Shown here: piece after piece, positions 6,001 through 13,315 of the stretch
Numbering within the stretch: the stretch's first letter is position 1
How the letters are laid out: each line of letters starts with the position of its first letter
Origin: CALVNN01 sp964393975
GTDB lineage: Bacteria; Bacillota; Clostridia; Christensenellales; UBA1242
Assembly (NCBI GenBank): GCA_964393975.1
Contig: CAYMVO010000021.1
Span: forward strand, 1-13,992
DNA length: 13,992 nucleotides
Direction of reading: 5' to 3'
Made by a program: the position numbers and the translations under genes
Notes under the pieces: generated by a model
What the model saw: only the letters and a program-made list of their open reading frames with translations
What the model was told of the DNA's origin: nothing
Database searches by the model: none

Positions 6001-7202
6001 ATAAAGAATTAAAGGATGTGTTAGTTAAGTGTAGAAGTGTTAATAATTTACACCACGCAAAAGATGCATATCTTAATATCGTAGTTGGAAATGTTTTCAA
6101 CGAAAAATATTCTAAAAGATTTTATTTATTAAATGATGATGAAAATAAGTACAATTTTAACTTAAATAATGCATTTAAAAATAATTTTGAAGGTGTCTTT
6201 AATAAAGGAATGCATCTACCTATTATATTAAAAACAATGAAATCAAATACTCCTATTATATCGTTTTTAAGTCGTGAAAAAAGTGGCGCTTTTTATAAAG
6301 AAACTATTCATATATCACAATATCACCAATCAGACTTTAAGAGTTTGAATGAAATCAAAGAAAAATTTGGGAATAGTATATCAAATTATGTATGGGATGG
6401 AGGATGTATCCCTTTAAAATCTATCAATAATACTTTGGGTAATTACGATAAATATGGTTCGTATGCAAATGGTCAATATGCTTATTTTACACTAGTTAGT
6501 TATGAAAAAAAGAACAAGGTAAGAAAAGAATTTGTAGCTATACCTATTATCTACGCTAAAGATATTAAGGATGGTTCACAACTTTTAGAATGTGTAAAAC
6601 AATTGATTGGTGCTGATGATGTGACTATTTTGATAGAAAAAGTGAGAGTTGGAACTATTTTAAGAATAGGTTCCGGTTATTATAAAATAGGTGGCAATAC
6701 GGGGGATAGTATAAAGCTACATAATTTTAATCAAGTGTTTTTAGATGTTAAATGTCAAATTTATTTAAAGTTTATATCAAAGTATAATTTAGGGGTTAAG
6801 AATAAAACTGAATACAAAATTATTGATGACAAAATAGAAATTGCTAATAACAGATTTAAAGAAGCTAAATATTTAACGAAAGAAGATAATATAAATTTGT
6901 TTAATGCCTTGGTGAGACATATGAATTTACACATATATAAAGGAATGAATATTGAAAATATAGGTAAAACCTTAAAACTCAAGAAAAATGAGTTTGCTGA
7001 ATTAAATATAGATACGCAAATAAAAGTAATAAATGGCATTATGGATATCTTAACAGGTGTGAGTGGTGGCGATTTGACTGGCTTGGGATTATCGGGGAAT
7101 GCGGGAATATTAAAAATATCTAAAGTGTTAAACAATAAAGTTGTATCCATAATCAACTATTCTAGTACGGGAATGTTTAAAAATGAGGTAAAAATAAATT
7201 AA
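3003..7202 (+). CDS. cas9: Type II-A CRISPR effector nuclease Cas9
   Basis: Cas9 is the crRNA:tracrRNA-guided nuclease that makes a double-strand break in target DNA. The 1399 residues match a long II-A Cas9. RuvC-I: YYIGLDIGTG with catalytic Asp10. Arginine-rich bridge helix: about 49-75 (KRRVKRGARRRLQRQKVR). REC lobe: from about 80, with KHRGNF at 155-160. RuvC-II: FVEVTRED with Glu779. HNH: YDIDHIIPQS with His868, plus Asn882 and Asn891 at the same spacing as N854 and N863 of S. pyogenes Cas9. RuvC-III: LHHAKDAYLN with His1018 and Asp1021. All nuclease residues are intact. The C-terminal PAM-interacting part ends in NYSSTGMFKNEVKIN, matching the SITGLYETRIDL end of SpCas9, but the SpCas9 arginine pair is not visible. 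GAGGAG lies 11 bases before the ATG. The stop overlaps the cas1 start by one base. Confidence 0.97.
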   Translation: MDKKYYIGLDIGTGSCGFCVTDENYNVVNIKGKDFWGVKLFDTAEVAQKRRVKRGARRRLQRQKVRLSLLQSLFENEVQKVDMDFFARLKASSFWEDDKERCGIKSKNSLFFDELLNDKKFFKKYPTIYHLRKELMKSPATDIRYLYLAIHNILKHRGNFLYDNFDSGSSQDFTNLFKRLKSTIEEDENFEKLRFDMNDKTSSDLADLSEKMSKGPFKNSWLESEFERIFSVSNSNLKGLFKAISGGTVNAKTIFCTKENGLEFDIKLDSFLCDDAEYLEFKVNVGDVDECAESIIEIAKEINSKVEFMRILGKNSTISEALVEIYEKHKMQLRKFKDMIREYYPNRYKEVFSLKDANGNYYRNDNYANYISGVFEAKDKCFKKCTKGKFYSFVESVLKSRDDYMYHKEIMDILTSIEQDDFLVKLRTSANSVIPYQINKQELEQILTNATLNFPFLDQKDDDGLTVKDKIISLLEFKIPYYVGPLSTNNSKNSWIVKKPDEKITPWNFDKVVDLDACENKFIERMQNRCTYLSAEKVLPKNSLLYSEFMVLQELNNIKVNGEKLTKEIKTGVINRLKQIGKISIKQLKIYLKEIGAFKPNDEIVISGIDKEFKANLNIYKNFNSILHGQIENNKDMVEDIIYFATLVSDKKRLRKRIEGNYPELSDVQIKGILGLKIEGWGRLSQKFLKGIPCVDVKTGEICSIIEVMRQKPLNLMEVLANYNINDAIKKESLEKITYEDISDLYCSPSVKRGVWQSVKIIDEVKQIMGCAPNKIFVEVTREDDKKGEIIDSRKQQLENIYKSIKAIDVADFGVDNLEKLKSEMTKKENKEFGTKLYLYFLQLGKCMYTGEDIDLDTLPSNDYDIDHIIPQSKIKDDSLTNLVLVKRKYNIDKSDKIIPERIISKNKAFWTMLLRKGLINTEKYNRLIRTEEYTREELKGFISRQLVTTNQSAKAVIDLLKSVYGGDCVVYSKASNVTAFRNCEFKFDDTDEFGNSDLYKELKDVLVKCRSVNNLHHAKDAYLNIVVGNVFNEKYSKRFYLLNDDENKYNFNLNNAFKNNFEGVFNKGMHLPIILKTMKSNTPIISFLSREKSGAFYKETIHISQYHQSDFKSLNEIKEKFGNSISNYVWDGGCIPLKSINNTLGNYDKYGSYANGQYAYFTLVSYEKKNKVRKEFVAIPIIYAKDIKDGSQLLECVKQLIGADDVTILIEKVRVGTILRIGSGYYKIGGNTGDSIKLHNFNQVFLDVKCQIYLKFISKYNLGVKNKTEYKIIDDKIEIANNRFKEAKYLTKEDNINLFNALVRHMNLHIYKGMNIENIGKTLKLKKNEFAELNIDTQIKVINGIMDILTGVSGGDLTGLGLSGNAGILKISKVLNNKVVSIINYSSTGMFKNEVKIN

Positions 7203-8083
7203 TGGGTTTTAGAACAGTTTTAATCAATTCAAGGTGTAAATTAGAGTATAAGATGAATTACCTTGTTTGTCGAGGAGATGAAGTTAAAAGGATATTTATT
7301 AGTGAGATTTCTACGCTGATTATATCTAATAGTGCGGTGGTGGTTACCGTTCCTTTGTTAAATGAGTTAGTGAAAAATAAAGTTAAAGTTATTTTTTGCG
7401 ATGAAAAGCATAATCCGTTAATGGAACTAGTTTCTTATTATGATAGTTACAATAGTGTGAAGAAAATTAATAATCAAATAAATTGGAGTGATGCGTTTAA
7501 AAAAGATGTTTGGACTAGTATTGTGAAGAATAAAATACAACATCAAAAAGAGTTTTTAGAAGAGTTGAATTTGACTACTGAAGCGAATTTGTTAGATTCT
7601 TACTTAGAAGATGTGCAAGAAAATGATTCTACAAATAGAGAAGGTCATTCTGCAAAAGTGTATTTTTCGGCGCTCTTCGGTAAATCGTGGCATAGAGAGA
7701 TGTTGGATTTTAAAAATAACGCATTGAATTATGGATATACTATTGTTTTATCGGCGTTTAATAGAGAACTCGTAAAATTAGGCTATTTAACACAGCTCGG
7801 TATCTGGCATAAAAACCAGTTTAATGATTTTAATTTGTCCTGTGATTTTATGGAACCATTTAGGGTGTTGGTTGATCGGAAAGTCTATTTTTTAAAAGAA
7901 GATGATAGAGATTTTAAGAAAAAGTTAATTAGTATATTAAGTGATAAAGTGATTATTAATAACAAGGAGATGTTCGTAGAAGATGCAATATCGGTTTATG
8001 TTCAAAGTATGGTTACGGCATTGAATGAAAAAGATTTAAGCAAAGTATTGTTTTTTGAGATAAGGAGCGTTAATGCGGTATAG
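7202..8083 (+). CDS. cas1: CRISPR integrase Cas1 (type II)
   Basis: Cas1 is the metal-dependent integrase that, with Cas2, inserts new spacers at the leader end of the array. The 293 residues begin MGFRTVLINSRCKLEYK, the usual type II Cas1 start. The N-terminal beta domain is followed by a helical catalytic domain. Expected active-site residues are present: Glu147 (NREGHSAKVYFSALFG), His203 (LGIWHKNQFN) and Glu218 (CDFMEPFRVLVD), the same E-H-E set as in streptococcal Cas1. The ATG overlaps the cas9 stop (TAATG), and a GAGG at 7185-7188 lies 13 bases upstream, so translation is probably coupled to cas9. It overlaps cas2 by 11 bases. Confidence 0.97.
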   Translation: MGFRTVLINSRCKLEYKMNYLVCRGDEVKRIFISEISTLIISNSAVVVTVPLLNELVKNKVKVIFCDEKHNPLMELVSYYDSYNSVKKINNQINWSDAFKKDVWTSIVKNKIQHQKEFLEELNLTTEANLLDSYLEDVQENDSTNREGHSAKVYFSALFGKSWHREMLDFKNNALNYGYTIVLSAFNRELVKLGYLTQLGIWHKNQFNDFNLSCDFMEPFRVLVDRKVYFLKEDDRDFKKKLISILSDKVIINNKEMFVEDAISVYVQSMVTALNEKDLSKVLFFEIRSVNAV

Positions 8084-8393
8084 ATTTATGAGGGTTTTAG
8101 TATTTTTTGATTTACCTATGGAAACATATGAGGACAAGAGACAATATAGAAAATTTAGGGAGTTGTTATTGAAAAACGGATTTATTATGATGCAAAAATC
8201 AGTTTATTATAAAATAGCATTGAATTTACAAATTGCGGATTCTATAAAAAATGCTATTAAATGTAATTTGCCTAAAAATGGGATTGTTCAGTTGATTTCA
8301 GTGACGGAAAAACAGTTTGCTTCTATTGAATATTTATTAGGAGAAAAGAGTATAGATATTGAAGATAGTGATAGTAGGTTGGTTGAAGTATGA
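8073..8393 (+). CDS. cas2: CRISPR adaptation protein Cas2
   Basis: Cas2 is a small ferredoxin-like dimer that bridges two Cas1 dimers and holds the prespacer; its own nuclease activity is usually dispensable. The 106 residues show the Cas2 opening RVLVFFDLPMET with the conserved Asp13 at the end of the first strand, and GFIMMQKSVYYKI, matching the QxSVY segment of type II Cas2. The ATG at 8073 is chosen because AAGGAG (8062-8067) lies 5 bases upstream; a Met at residue 6 (8088) is possible but poorly placed. The gene starts inside the end of cas1 and overlaps csn2 by four bases (ATGA). Confidence 0.96.
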   Translation: MRYRFMRVLVFFDLPMETYEDKRQYRKFRELLLKNGFIMMQKSVYYKIALNLQIADSIKNAIKCNLPKNGIVQLISVTEKQFASIEYLLGEKSIDIEDSDSRLVEV

Positions 8394-9070
8394 TTTTTAG
8401 ACATTATGATTTTGAAAACACTATCAATTTTGATGAGGTTAAACTTTATAGCATAAATTTTGAAGATGGTAATTATATGTATAAGTTAATAAACGAACTT
8501 AAAGAACAAATAAAATCAGGGCATGGCAAATTTTTGTTATCTGACAATTTGACAGAATTAAATTTTACGACTAGCGTTTGTTTAATAACGGATTATTTTA
8601 ATATTGATTTTAATAGCAAGAATATTTTAACAAATGTGCTGAAACAGGTCCAACAGGTCGCTATTGAAGGCGACAAACAATTAGCTTTTGAACAAGTAAA
8701 ATCTTTAGTTGATAGTTACTTAAAAAGTGTATTGTTTGAAGTGGATTATCCGTTGGACTTTGATGATATCACCGAAGATGTTCTGTTGAAACATTTAAAC
8801 TTAAGGGTGAATTATGAAAATACTAGTTTTGTTGCTATGTTGTGCGATTACTTATCTTTAATTAGGCAAACATCTAAAGTGAAAGTGTTTGTTTTGGTTA
8901 ATGTGAAATTGTTTTTAAGGAATGATGAGTATGATGAATTTTGTAAGTTTTTAACTTGTAACGATTTTAATATTGTGTTTATTAATTCCACTAGTAAAGA
9001 AAAAGTTTATCAAGATGAATTAATTGTTGATGTTGATGAGGATAAGTGTGAATTTTTGAAAAAAGCATAG
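8390..9070 (+). CDS. csn2: Type II-A adaptation protein Csn2
   Basis: Csn2 is a ring-shaped tetramer that slides on DNA ends and is needed for spacer acquisition in II-A systems; it defines the subtype. The 226 residues fit the short Csn2 family of about 220 (streptococcal type). Supporting stretches are LITDYFNIDFNSKNILTNVL (compare the family's VTDILGYDVNSSTIL), a helical middle, then KVFVLVNVKLFLRNDEYDEF and FNIVFINS (compare LLVFVNVGAYLTKDEL and IDVLFLE). These are remembered comparisons, not an alignment run. The start overlaps the cas2 stop in ATGA, and no clear ribosome binding site precedes it, so translation is probably coupled. A terminator follows at once, so this is the last cas gene. 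Confidence 0.88.
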   Translation: MIFRHYDFENTINFDEVKLYSINFEDGNYMYKLINELKEQIKSGHGKFLLSDNLTELNFTTSVCLITDYFNIDFNSKNILTNVLKQVQQVAIEGDKQLAFEQVKSLVDSYLKSVLFEVDYPLDFDDITEDVLLKHLNLRVNYENTSFVAMLCDYLSLIRQTSKVKVFVLVNVKLFLRNDEYDEFCKFLTCNDFNIVFINSTSKEKVYQDELIVDVDEDKCEFLKKA

Positions 9071-9077
9071 CCTTATG

Positions 9078-9113
9078 TGTGTAGCAGGAATAAAGCTACA
9101 CATTTTTATTTTT
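9078..9113 (+). terminator. Intrinsic terminator of the cas operon
   Basis: TGTGTAGC (9078-9085) pairs perfectly with GCTACACA (9095-9102) around a 9-base loop, followed by TTTTT, A and further T. It separates cas operon mRNA from the array, so pre-crRNA depends on the leader promoter. Confidence 0.85.
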
Positions 9114-9223
9114 TAAAATAATGGTGACATTTTGTTGACAAAGATATTGGTATTGTATATAATATCAATGTGATATGAAAAGTGTTATTAGCATTTTTGA
9201 CAGCTTTCAAAACCTAATTTGAG
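9114..9223 (+). promoter_or_regulatory. CRISPR leader with ATTTGAG anchoring sequence
   Basis: This 110-base AT-rich stretch lies between the cas operon terminator and the first repeat. Its last seven bases (9217-9223) are ATTTGAG, identical to the leader-anchoring sequence known to direct spacer integration in streptococcal II-A systems. Together with the decayed repeat at the far end, this fixes the array's polarity: new spacers enter next to base 9224. Confidence 0.85.
9135..9163 (+). promoter_or_regulatory. Leader promoter driving pre-crRNA
   Basis: A perfect -35 box TTGACA (9135-9140) and a perfect -10 box TATAAT (9158-9163) are 17 bases apart. Transcription would start near 9170, about 54 bases before the first repeat, and run through the array. 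Confidence 0.88.
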
Positions 9224-10520
9224 GTTTGAGAGTTATGTCATTTCATATAGGTATAAAACANNNNNNNNNNNNNNNNNNNNNNNNNNNNNNNNNNNNNNNN
9301 NNNNNNNNNNNNNNNNNNNNNNNNNNNNNNNNNNNNNNNNNNNNNNNNNNNNNNNNNNNNTGTTTGAGAGTTATGTCATTTCATATAGGTATAAAACAAA
9401 GACCAACTGCCGTCGTTCGGTGCATAGGTTTGAGAGTTATGTCATTTCATATAGGTATAAAACTTAGGTTCAGTTTTTCCTTGTTCCCATTTTGTTTGAG
9501 AGTTATGTCATTTCATATAGGTATAAAACAAAACACTATCACATTTTACCGCCCAAATTGTTTGAGAGTTATGTCATTTCATATAGGTATAAAACTTCAG
9601 GGCTTTTCTTACGACCTGCGCCTGGGTTTGAGAGTTATGTCATTTCATATAGGTATAAAACACAAACAAAGAGATAACTGACTGGTTTTATGTTTGAGAG
9701 TTATGTCATTTCATATAGGTATAAAACAAATATACTTTTATACCATCGCACCCCGTGGTTTGAGAGTTATGTCATTTCATATAGGTATAAAACTACGACC
9801 GAGTTCCACAACATAATCAATTTGTTTGAGAGTTATGTCATTTCATATAGGTATAAAACAAAGGTTAGGAATTAACGAAAGAGAATTAAGTTTGAGAGTT
9901 ATGTCATTTCATATAGGTATAAAACGACCAAAGAAAACAAAGACACAAGGAACAGGTTTGAGAGTTATGTCATTTCATATAGGTATAAAACTGATGTTAT
10001 TAAATAATATGTAAGACTTGACGTTTGAGAGTTATGTCATTTCATATAGGTATAAAACAATAAGTTTGTGGCTAGTATAGTCGACAGTGTTTGAGAGTTA
10101 TGTCATTTCATATAGGTATAAAACATCTAAAGTAACTGATACTGAAACTGAGAAGTTTGAGAGTTATGTCATTTCATATAGGTATAAAACTTAGAAAGAC
10201 CGGAAACATTCACCCGAATGGTTTGAGAGTTATGTCATTTCATATAGGTATAAAACTTAAAGCAGTTGCAGTCGCTTGTTTTTTGTGTTTGAGAGTTATG
10301 TCATTTCATATAGGTATAAAACATCTAAAAAATCATATAAAAATATTTTTGAGTTTGAGAGTTATGTCATTTCATATAGGTATAAAACCAAGCAAAAAAG
10401 TTATAAGTGAAAACATAAGTTTGAGAGTTATGTCATTTCATATAGGTATAAAACGTAGATAGCTTGCAAGACCTTAAAACAGACGTTTGAGAGTTATGTT
10501 ATTTTATATGTTTTATAATA
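9224..10520 (+). CRISPR. Type II-A CRISPR array, 19 visible repeats
   Basis: The 36-base repeat starts GTTTGAGAGTTATGTCATTT and ends CATATAGGTATAAAAC. Eighteen copies look identical, starting at 9224, 9362, 9428, 9494, 9560, 9626, 9692, 9758, 9824, 9890, 9956, 10023, 10089, 10155, 10221, 10287, 10353 and 10419. The last copy (10485-10520) keeps positions 1-25 with C16T and C21T and then diverges, marking the leader-distal end. Seventeen complete spacers are visible: sixteen of 30 bases and one of 31 (9992-10022). The stretch between the first two repeats is mostly N. Spacers all differ, and none recognisably matches another part of the window by eye. Several are richer in G and C than the surrounding DNA, consistent with a foreign origin. 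Confidence 0.99.
9261..9360. other. Assembly gap inside the CRISPR array
   Basis: Exactly 100 N sit between the first base after repeat one (9260) and the base before the next repeat (9361). The distance between the two repeat starts is 138, which is not a multiple of the 66-base period. This and the round number suggest a placeholder of unknown true length. The leader-proximal, most recent spacers are therefore missing. Confidence 0.9.
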
Positions 10521-10542
10521 AAGGGGCGTTTAAGTGTAAATA

Positions 10543-10586
10543 AAAAAGGACAATAGTATATCCAATGTGGAACTATTGTCCTTTTT
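10543..10586. terminator. Symmetric intrinsic terminator after the array
   Basis: A perfect 15-bp stem joins 10543-10557 (AAAAAGGACAATAGT) and 10572-10586 (ACTATTGTCCTTTTT) around a 14-base loop. The A-run on one side and T-run on the other let it work on both strands. It ends pre-crRNA 23 bases after the decayed repeat. Confidence 0.85.
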
Positions 10587-10984
10587 ATTCACTATTAAAA
10601 TTGATAATATACAAATAATGGGAGAGGTAAATTCTGATGTGCATATTTATCAAATTCGCTTATACAATAAACAAGACCTTTCTAAAAAGGGAGGTTTATC
10701 AATCTTAATAGTTGAAACTGTGGTTAGTTAATTTTGCTAACCTATTTATATTATACATATTTTTTGCAAAAAGTATAGCGTTTTTTATAATTTTTTTTTT
10801 AAAAAATTAAAATTATTAATTTTTAAGTAAGTTTTATAGTGTAAATTAATAAAAAATTTACTTTAGATAATTGTTTAGCACGGTATGAGTTGTAAATATC
10901 ACTTTAAGGGATTACAGTTTACAAATAAAAACAGTATTAAAATAAAAACAAAATTGATTTTTGTGGATTTTTTAAAAAATATGA
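10587..10984. other. Non-coding AT-rich interval between the array and recD2
   Basis: No convincing gene is visible in these roughly 400 bases. A 37-codon open frame (10618-10731) has no ribosome binding site and no recognisable family. A small hairpin GGTTAG/CTAACC (10722-10742) and long A and T runs around 10785-10860 are the only structures. The frame of recD2 is open upstream from 10885, but that part does not look like RecD2 and is not preceded by a ribosome binding site. Confidence 0.6.
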
Positions 10985-11013
10985 TTGTATTAAATTTCGT
11001 TTCTTGCTATACT
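10985..11013 (+). promoter_or_regulatory. recD2 promoter, probably giving a leaderless mRNA
   Basis: TTGTAT (10985-10990) and TATACT (11008-11013) are 17 bases apart, with an extended -10 TG at 11005-11006. The usual start, seven bases after the -10 box, falls on the A of the ATG at 11020. No ribosome binding site lies before that ATG. Confidence 0.6.
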
Positions 11014-11019
11014 AGATGT

Positions 11020-13242
11020 ATGGAATTTATAGGTAGTGTAGAGTCAATTATTTTTAGAAATGAAGAAAATGGATATACTGTGGTTGCGGTGGAAGGTGAG
11101 GATGAACAAATTACTGCGGTTGGGCGTTTTCCTGATATACATGAGGGGGAGCGTGTAAGGTTGATGGGCTTTGAGATTAATAATCCTAAATACGGCAAAC
11201 AATTTAACTGTGACAATGTGGAGATTTTGCGACCTAACACGTCGGATAGTATTGTTAGGTACTTAAGTAGTGGGCTTATTAAAGGTGTTGGACCTAAAAT
11301 GGCGGAGCGAATTGTTAAACGTTTTGGTGAAAAAACACTTGACATTATAGAATTTGAATCGACGAGGTTAGTAGAGGTCAAAGGAATTAGCGCACGTATT
11401 GCACTTGAGATAAAGGAGTCATATACTAAAATAAAAGTTATGCAAGAGGCGATGATGTACCTACAGGAAAATAATATATCGACAAATCTCGCTATGAAAA
11501 TTTACAAGATGTATGGTGATAAAACTATAAGTGTGGTAAAAGAAAATCCTTATAGGTTGATTGAGGATGTTGACGGCGTCGGATTTGTGCGCGCGGATAA
11601 GATAGCGTTTAGTCTCGGCGTGGAAAAGGATAGCCCATTCCGCTTGCGTGCGGGGATTGTGCATTGTTTAAATGAAAATTCTGATAAGAACGGCAATACT
11701 TATGCGATTAAAGGTGAACTTTTGAACGAGGTATCAAGGCTACTTGAAATTGATTTAAATAACGCTTATGAAACAATAAACAATGTCTTGATTGGGCTAC
11801 AATTGGATGGCGTGATCAGACCTACCACACTAGACGGTACGGATATAATTGTTTTAACAAAATATTATAACATTGAAAAATCAATTGCTGAAAAATTAAG
11901 TCGTATGTTGGCGCTTAGTGAGGATACTGATTTTGATGTTGATAGTGACATAGACAATTTTGAGAAAATGAATAAAATTTCATTACATGAAGAGCAAAGA
12001 AATGCAGTAAAAATGGCTGTAAATAAGGGCGTATGTGTGATAACTGGTGGTCCTGGTACGGGAAAAACAACTATAATAAAATGTGTGATAAATTTACTTG
12101 ACGCTATGAATAAAAAAGTTAAACTTTTAGCACCTACTGGGCGCGCTGCAAAAAGGCTTAGTGAGAGTACTGGTGAAGATGGTAGCACTATTCATAGAGC
12201 GCTAGAAGCGGATAATAGTAATGGGACATCTCAATTTAAATATAATGAGTACAATAAGCTTCCGTTCAACGCGGTAATAGTAGATGAAGTTAGTATGGTG
12301 GATGTTGTATTGCTCAATCACTTGTTAAAGGCGTTGAATGTCGGGTGCAAATTGATATTAGTGGGAGATAAAGACCAATTACCGAGTGTTGGCGCAGGTA
12401 ATGTGCTTAGCGATTTATTGTCTTGTGGGGAAATTCCTTTTACGAATCTGACAAAGATTTTTAGGCAAGATGACTCAAGTCTTATAGTTAGTAATGCACA
12501 CTTAATCAACGAGGGTAAAATGCCTGTAATTGATAATTCAAGCAAAGATTTTTTCTTAGATATAAAACTTAACCCCGAAGAAATCACATCGGATATAGTG
12601 GGGTTGGTAACTACAAGAATACCAAATCATTTTGGATTTGAACCTAGTAGAGTTCAAGTTCTCGCACCTTTAAAAGCGGGTGTTACAGGGGTTGAAAATT
12701 TGAATAAACGACTTCAGCAAGCAATAAATCCAGCAAGTTTTTATAAAAAAGAAATAGTGCATGGAGATACTATTTTTAGGTTTGGCGACAAGGTTATGCA
12801 TATAAACAATAATTACAATTTGGAGTGGATAAAAGATGATGGTGAGTTTATTGAGACGGGGGCAGGTGTTTTTAATGGCGATATAGGCACTATAACTATG
12901 ATAAATTCTGATAGTAGAGAGTTGGAAGTGTTGTTTGAGGACGGTAGACTCGCCAAGTATACATATACCGATTTGAGTCAACTGGTTTTGTCTTATGCTA
13001 TAACTATACATAAATCTCAAGGCAGTGAGTTTGATGCTGTAATTATACCTATGGTGAGTGGTACACCATATATATTGACTAGAAATTTACTCTATACTGC
13101 AGTTACAAGGGCGAAGAAATTAGTGGTTTTGGTAGGCTCAAAAGAAAATCTTGCGCGAATGGTGAAAAATAACTATACCGCAAAAAGATACACTTTACTA
13201 AAAACATTTATTCAAAATAATTTTGATAAAAATATGTCGTGA
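11020..13242 (+). CDS. recD2: RecD2-type 5'-3' DNA helicase
   Basis: RecD2 is an SF1B helicase that unwinds DNA 5' to 3' in repair and replication-fork maintenance; unlike RecD it works without RecB and RecC. The 740-residue product starts MEFIGSVESIIFRNEENGYT, the typical N-terminal OB-like domain. Helix-hairpin-helix segments follow (about 85-100 LIKGVGPKMAERIVKRFG, 116-125, 176-195 NPYRLIEDVDGVGF). Walker A is GGPGTGKTT at 343-351. Walker B is VIVDEVSM at 419-426, then GDKDQLPSVGAG at 449-460 and FRQ at 481-483. C-terminal motifs are AITIHKSQGSEFDAV and LLYTAVTRAKK. The frame stays open back to 10885, but the added 45 residues are hydrophobic and lysine-rich and lie upstream of the likely promoter, so the ATG at 11020 is preferred. 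Symbol by analogy with Bacillus and Deinococcus RecD2. Confidence 0.93.
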   Translation: MEFIGSVESIIFRNEENGYTVVAVEGEDEQITAVGRFPDIHEGERVRLMGFEINNPKYGKQFNCDNVEILRPNTSDSIVRYLSSGLIKGVGPKMAERIVKRFGEKTLDIIEFESTRLVEVKGISARIALEIKESYTKIKVMQEAMMYLQENNISTNLAMKIYKMYGDKTISVVKENPYRLIEDVDGVGFVRADKIAFSLGVEKDSPFRLRAGIVHCLNENSDKNGNTYAIKGELLNEVSRLLEIDLNNAYETINNVLIGLQLDGVIRPTTLDGTDIIVLTKYYNIEKSIAEKLSRMLALSEDTDFDVDSDIDNFEKMNKISLHEEQRNAVKMAVNKGVCVITGGPGTGKTTIIKCVINLLDAMNKKVKLLAPTGRAAKRLSESTGEDGSTIHRALEADNSNGTSQFKYNEYNKLPFNAVIVDEVSMVDVVLLNHLLKALNVGCKLILVGDKDQLPSVGAGNVLSDLLSCGEIPFTNLTKIFRQDDSSLIVSNAHLINEGKMPVIDNSSKDFFLDIKLNPEEITSDIVGLVTTRIPNHFGFEPSRVQVLAPLKAGVTGVENLNKRLQQAINPASFYKKEIVHGDTIFRFGDKVMHINNNYNLEWIKDDGEFIETGAGVFNGDIGTITMINSDSRELEVLFEDGRLAKYTYTDLSQLVLSYAITIHKSQGSEFDAVIIPMVSGTPYILTRNLLYTAVTRAKKLVVLVGSKENLARMVKNNYTAKRYTLLKTFIQNNFDKNMS

Positions 13243-13244
13243 TT

Positions 13245-13272
13245 TTTACGCGTGTATAAAATTTAGTATAAT
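13245..13272 (+). promoter_or_regulatory. Candidate promoter of the AmiS/UreI-family gene
   Basis: TTTACG (13245-13250) and a perfect TATAAT (13267-13272) are 16 bases apart, just after the recD2 stop. A start near 13279 gives a leader of about 37 bases containing AGGAG (13305-13309). The -35 box is weak. Confidence 0.55.
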
Positions 13273-13315
13273 ACGCAAGATATAAGTGTAAATAAAAAGC
13301 TAAAAGGAGTAAATT

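Noticed and set aside
9219..10462. Open reading frames with repeated FESYVISYRYKT or RVMSFHIGIK peptides
   Set aside because: They are translations of the CRISPR repeat in two frames. The 66-base period is divisible by three, so frames stay open across several units.
9398..10484. Self-targeting spacers
   Set aside because: By eye no spacer matches the rest of this window; the rest of the genome is not available.
10618..10731. 37-codon open frame after the array
   Set aside because: No ribosome binding site and no recognisable family; a frame this short is expected by chance.
10885..11019. 45-residue N-terminal extension of RecD2
   Set aside because: It does not resemble RecD2, has no ribosome binding site, and covers the likely promoter.
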